Below, one piece after another: positions 33,221 through 36,076 of a stretch of DNA of 36,076 nucleotides. The stretch is from NCBI GenBank assembly GCA_021781745.1, contig JAJXWH010000052.1:1-36076 (forward strand), written 5' to 3'. The notes beneath the pieces are model-generated. The model ran no database searches, was not told the origin of the DNA, and was given only the letters and a program-made list of their open reading frames with translations. The position numbers and the translations under genes are program-made. This stretch comes from Bacillota bacterium. Its GTDB lineage: Bacteria > Bacillota > Clostridia > Clostridiales > Clostridiaceae. Each line of letters opens with the position of its first letter. Position 1 is the first letter of the stretch.

Positions 33221-33260
33221 TTATCTCTTTTTATCTTAAGTTATCTTAAATCATCTTAAG
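33221..33260. repeat. Four 10-bp direct repeats upstream of the Panacea operon
   Basis: TTATCTTAAG, TTATCTTAAA and TCATCTTAAG follow each other without a gap (33231-33260), preceded by a weaker TTATCTCTTT. They are spaced by about one helical turn, as operator arrays often are. They lie 140-180 bp before the Panacea start. Confidence 0.5.
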
Positions 33261-33429
33261 TTTACTTATTTTATATATTATATTGTTACACTTTTATCTA
33301 GCTAATTAAACATAATTATTAAAATAAGCACTTATATTTCGTCGTAGTCAAAACTACGCTTATCTATATCTGTAGTTTTTATGAATAATCTAATAAACAT
33401 TTTTACTCCTTTTTATGTCATTATTAAAC

Positions 33430-33458
33430 AAAAAAACGTCTTTTAGGAATAAGAAGAC
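33430..33458 (-). terminator. Terminator after small membrane gene
   Basis: GTCTT / AAGAC stem with an 11-base loop and seven T on the minus strand (with one interrupting base), directly after the stop of 33459-33629. Confidence 0.6.
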
Positions 33459-33629
33459 TTATTTTAATCTTCGCTCACTCCATAAATTAATAAGTCCTCT
33501 AATAAGATTTAGCATCATTGAAATCATCAATAAAACAGTTCCAATTATATGAGTATTATCCTTCAATAAAAAAGGAATTGATACCACTAATAGAAAAATT
33601 GATATTATCAACATAAATTTTCTTTTCAT
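33459..33629 (-). CDS. Two-span small membrane protein, 56 aa
   Basis: MKRKFMLIISIFLLVVSIPFLL then a short polar loop (KDNTH) and a second hydrophobic helix (IIGTVLLMISMMLNLIRGL), ending in WSERRLK. I start at ATG 33629, where GAGGA is 4-5 bases upstream, rather than a start 21 bases before it without ribosome site. Unrecognised. It is the third of three tiny hydrophobic ORFs in a row. Confidence 0.6.
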   Translation of the reverse strand: MKRKFMLIISIFLLVVSIPFLLKDNTHIIGTVLLMISMMLNLIRGLINLWSERRLK

Positions 33630-33682
33630 ATTTTCCTCTTCCATTACCATTTAACTTATTTTTCTACATTAATTATTATCCT

Positions 33683-33745
33683 TTAATATGCAAATCGTAT
33701 ATAACACCAAATCAGCGAAATTACTATTACTAAATTTGCTAACAT
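33683..33745 (-). CDS. Possible 20-residue hydrophobic peptide
   Basis: In frame with, and right after the stop of, the gene at 33785-33913 the frame stays open (PNQPIKKKDLIGL) and contains MLANLVIVISLIWCYIRFAY. This could be its own gene with a poor ribosome site, or a read-through extension of the 42-residue peptide. Very short, so weakly supported. Confidence 0.25.
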   Translation of the reverse strand: MLANLVIVISLIWCYIRFAY

Positions 33746-33784
33746 TAATCCGATTAAATCTTTCTTTTTAATTGGCTGATTAGG

Positions 33785-33913
33785 TTAAAACAGTTTTCTA
33801 AAAAGTTTAACTATTGCTTCAAGAATTAAGCCTGCAATCTGCATCATTCTTCCAAAAAGCATTCCAATTATGATCATTATTAAAACACCAATTGCCCCTA
33901 ATATAAGTCCCAT
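33785..33913 (-). CDS. 42-residue Gly/Ile-rich hydrophobic peptide
   Basis: From ATG 33913 (AAGAGGT 6 bases upstream) the peptide reads MGLILGAIGVLIMIIIGMLF, then GRMMQIAGLILEAIVKLF and RKLF. It has one transmembrane helix with Gly-x3-Gly spacing followed by an amphipathic basic helix, like type I toxins or leaderless bacteriocins. The frame extends 23 codons upstream to another ATG without a ribosome site. Function unknown. Confidence 0.5.
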   Translation of the reverse strand: MGLILGAIGVLIMIIIGMLFGRMMQIAGLILEAIVKLFRKLF

Positions 33914-34200
33914 TTCAATACCTCTTTTAATAATTTCAATATTCATATTCCATAATCTATAAATACAAGCCCGCACTTCCATACTAATTATACCTTTTTT
34001 TATTAAATTTGGTATAGTAAAATAATTAGTAACTATTCAGCTATTAAATAATTTAATCATAAATGATAAAATTATATCTTTTCATTACTATTAATTTTAG
34101 TTATTATATAATCTGTTATATAATAACTAATGATAGGGTGGTAACGTCCGTGAGCGAAGGCAAAATAATATAAATATATAATCAAGGCTTGATTCAAGCT

Positions 34201-34434
34201 ATGAGGGTTATAAAGGAACTTACTAATGAAATAAAAGGATTAAATTCTCAAGTAGAAGCATTATCAAAAGATAATAAAGTCCTTTCAGATCGCGTCAAAT
34301 CATTATAAAGTCAAGTAAATAAAAGTAATAATAGTAGTAAACCACCTTCATCAGATGGATTTAAAAAGAAGATTAAAAGTTTAAGAACTAAATTTGGTAA
34401 AAGTCCAGGTGGGCAATCTGACCTACGGAAATAG
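34201..34434 (+). pseudogene. IS66-family transposase remnant (TnpC N-terminus)
   Basis: The frame MRVIKELTNEIKGLNSQVEA ends with a stop at 34306-34308 and goes on SQVNKSNNSSKPPSSDGF then LRTKFGKSPGGQSDLRK and a stop at 34432. A coiled-coil leader followed by N-S-S-K-P-P-S-S-D-G and then GGQ is the IS66 TnpC N-terminus; the rest (zinc finger, DDE) is missing. The internal TAA and the truncated end show it is dead. No transposon ends were found. Confidence 0.8.
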
Positions 34435-34470
34435 AAATTAAATTATTTAAACGAGTTGACGATAAAATTA

Positions 34471-34527
34471 TCATTTTTCTAGCACTTTTTTTAATTCTGT
34501 AGTAATATATTCTTGATCATTAATCAT
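34471..34527 (-). pseudogene. 18-codon ORF with strong ribosome site
   Basis: MINDQEYITTELKKVLEK is preceded by AAAGGTGG 7 bases upstream. It may be the cut-off start of a gene destroyed when the IS66 sequence arrived, or a very small peptide gene. Intergenic space 33914-34200 holds no further gene. Confidence 0.3.
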
Positions 34528-34643
34528 AAATAAACCACCTTTCTTATGCATCATAAGCAAAAAATAGACTTTTAGGAATATTATGCAACAAAAAATCACG
34601 ATTTCATTCTGATATAATGTGATGTATATAAATTTTTCACAGA

Positions 34644-35003
34644 CTACTTTCTATAATTATTCCACCAAACAGTTAATTCATAAAATATTGGCAACATGCT
34701 TTTTCCTGTATCAGTTAAAGTATATTCTACTCTTACTGGCATTTCATTATATTGATTTCTAGCAATTAATCCATCCTGCTCTAGTTCATGCAATGAATTT
34801 GATAACATTGTATTTGTTATTCCTGATATTTCTCTTTTCAATTCATTAAACCGAACCACTTCTTTTTTTAATAATTGTGCTAATATACGTAGTTTCCACT
34901 TTCCACCAACTACTTCCAATGCACTTTTTGCAACACATTCATGGTTATTATCTGATTCTTTAATTGAAATTAAATATTGATCCAATTCTTGTTTGCTCAC
35001 CAT
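34644..35003 (-). CDS. HxlR-family transcriptional regulator
   Basis: The 119-residue protein has the HxlR/DUF24 winged helix: a single Cys early (C39-like position in NNHECVAKSALEVVGGKWKL), ILAQLLKKEVVRFNELKREI, ISGITNTMLSNSLHELEQDG and LTDTGKSMLPIFYEL. Members respond to redox or aldehydes through that Cys. ATG 35003 has GGAGG 7 bases upstream; the frame opens 13 codons earlier without support. It is divergent from a nitroreductase gene across 139 bp, typical of a repressor and its target. Confidence 0.9.
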   Translation of the reverse strand: MVSKQELDQYLISIKESDNNHECVAKSALEVVGGKWKLRILAQLLKKEVVRFNELKREISGITNTMLSNSLHELEQDGLIARNQYNEMPVRVEYTLTDTGKSMLPIFYELTVWWNNYRK

Positions 35004-35052
35004 ATCTGTTCCTCCAAAGTATGAAAAATAATACCTAATCACAAAATTCTGC

Positions 35053-35100
35053 GTACTTGTCAGTATAAATTTAGTTAAGTATACTAATTATACCAAGTAC
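35053..35100. promoter_or_regulatory. Nested inverted repeats, candidate HxlR operator
   Basis: Between the divergent genes GTACTTG pairs with CAAGTAC, GTATAA with TTATAC and TTAGT with ACTAA, nested from outside inward over 48 bp with small gaps. The best centre is at 35079. The promoters of both genes must overlap it. Confidence 0.65.
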
Positions 35101-35142
35101 ATTTTTGGGAGTAAATATTATATTTAGAAGGAGACATTAATC

Positions 35143-35673
35143 ATGGAACTTATGAAAGCAATATCAATACGTAAATCCACTCGAAGTTATAAATCTGAGC
35201 AAATTAGTGACGAATCCTTAAATACTATAATTAATGCTGGATGTGCTGCACCAGTAGGAATGGGTGCTTATGATATGGTACACTTAACAGTTATTCAAAA
35301 TTCTGACCTACTAGATAGAATTACAAAAACATATGCACGTATAAATGAAAATCCAAAGGCTAACCCATTATATGATGCACCAACATTAGTAGTTGTTTCT
35401 GGTAAACCACATGATAAATACCCCAATGCTGAACTTGCTAATGCCGCTTGTATTATTGAAAATATGGCTCTTTCGGCTACAGACATTGGTATAGGTAGTG
35501 TATTTTTATGGGGGATAATATCTGCACTTTGTTCAGATAAGGAATTATTAAAAGATTTGAATTTACCAGGAGGTTTTATTCCCGCTTCTGGCATTGCATT
35601 AGGTTATCCAAGTGAGCCATTAACTACAGAAAAAGAATTGAAACAAACTATAAAAATCACTACAATTAAATAA
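35143..35673 (+). CDS. Nitroreductase-family FMN oxidoreductase
   Basis: The 176-residue flavoenzyme opens with ISIRKSTRSYKSEQISDE (the R-x-S-x-R-x-Y FMN phosphate site), has AGCAAPVGMGAY, a middle PTLVVVSG strand, NAACIIENMALSATDIGIGSVF (the N-A-x-x-x-x-E-N/L-x-x-x-A segment) and a GIALGYPSEP end. Usual activity is NAD(P)H-dependent reduction of nitro compounds, quinones or similar. AAGGAGA lies 10 bases before ATG. Probably controlled by the divergent HxlR. Confidence 0.9.
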   Translation: MELMKAISIRKSTRSYKSEQISDESLNTIINAGCAAPVGMGAYDMVHLTVIQNSDLLDRITKTYARINENPKANPLYDAPTLVVVSGKPHDKYPNAELANAACIIENMALSATDIGIGSVFLWGIISALCSDKELLKDLNLPGGFIPASGIALGYPSEPLTTEKELKQTIKITTIK

Positions 35674-36076
35674 TTAAAACTTAATATGCTTTGCATTAAC
35701 TTAAAGTTGTATTTTAGAAATTCAAATGTTCGTACATAAAGAACAAAGTGCCTGCGGCACGTTTCAATTGATAATTGACAATTTAGATTGAAAACCGCAT
35801 GTTTTCTAGAAAGTATATTTTAAAAATCCTTTTAAGGATTTTATCCTACATTGTCAATTTTCAAAACCTTAAGATTTGATTCTATCAAGCTTTTCAAATT
35901 TTAAAAATTTTATACTTTCCTAGACATGAAAAAATGACTGCGCCACGCTCTCTCAGAGAAATTTTCCATAGATTAAATATAGCAACTCATATTTGTTTGC
36001 ACTTACAGCTACATATTTCTTGTCAAAACACAAAAAATATTAACTTTGATATTCACCTTTCTTCACCCTATCTTTT
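35674..36076. repeat. Intergenic DNA with interleaved inverted repeats
   Basis: AATTGACAAT (35773-35782) mirrors ATTGTCAATT (35850-35859), and TCTAGAAAGTATA (35805-35817) mirrors TATACTTTCCTAGA (35911-35924). The pairs are interleaved (a-b-a'-b'), so only one hairpin or a pseudoknot could form at a time. An AAGGATTTT/AAAATCCTT palindrome lies at 35823-35841. No gene is seen in the last 400 bp. Confidence 0.5.

Overview
The window looks like part of a Clostridium sensu stricto chromosome, most like the solvent-forming group around C. beijerinckii and C. saccharoperbutylacetonicum. The evidence is the very AT-rich DNA, strong AGGAGG ribosome binding sites, a Spo0E-like sporulation phosphatase, bacteriohemerythrin and PilZ/GGDEF proteins, and a low-GC PBSX-type tail module. 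The species was not identified by any search.

Left flank (1-9.9 kb): an Lrp/AsnC regulator stands divergent to aspartate ammonia-lyase (aspA). Then come two small unknown proteins, a PAP2 phosphatase, a hemerythrin, a PilZ c-di-GMP receptor, a MerR regulator with its own overlong-spacer promoter, a 31-residue membrane peptide and a membrane-bound GGDEF diguanylate cyclase.

Centre (about 10.0-28.7 kb, all minus strand, read right to left): a complete contractile-tail locus with no head genes. An early block holds an Xre regulator, a Cys-rich mini protein, a DnaD-like replisome organizer, a DnaC-like loader, a DUF1653 protein, a coiled-coil protein and a sigma-like late regulator, closed by terminators near 24.5-24.8 kb. 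The late block holds tail terminator, sheath, tube, a chaperone with a -1 frameshift signal, a tape measure with an internal duplication, XkdP/Q/R/S/T/YmfQ baseplate proteins, three fibre proteins, XkdX, XhlA, holin and amidase, ending at a strong terminator at 10.05 kb. There is no terminase, portal, capsid, head-tail connector or integrase. This fits an R-type tailocin (phage tail-like bacteriocin of the clostocin/diffocin kind) released by holin and amidase.

Right flank (29-36 kb): a hypothetical protein, a Spo0E-like protein, a DUF3267 membrane protein that has lost its HExxH site, a Panacea-domain antitoxin-like gene coupled to an unknown gene (candidate toxin-antitoxin pair), a group of very small membrane peptides, an IS66 transposase remnant, and a divergent HxlR/nitroreductase pair sharing an operator.

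At least seven copies, plus one small relative, of a 230-315 bp palindromic MITE-like element (ends TAGATA..CAAC) are scattered through the window. Several sit inside the tailocin locus: between tube and chaperone genes, beside the late regulator, and at the 3' end of the dnaC-like gene.
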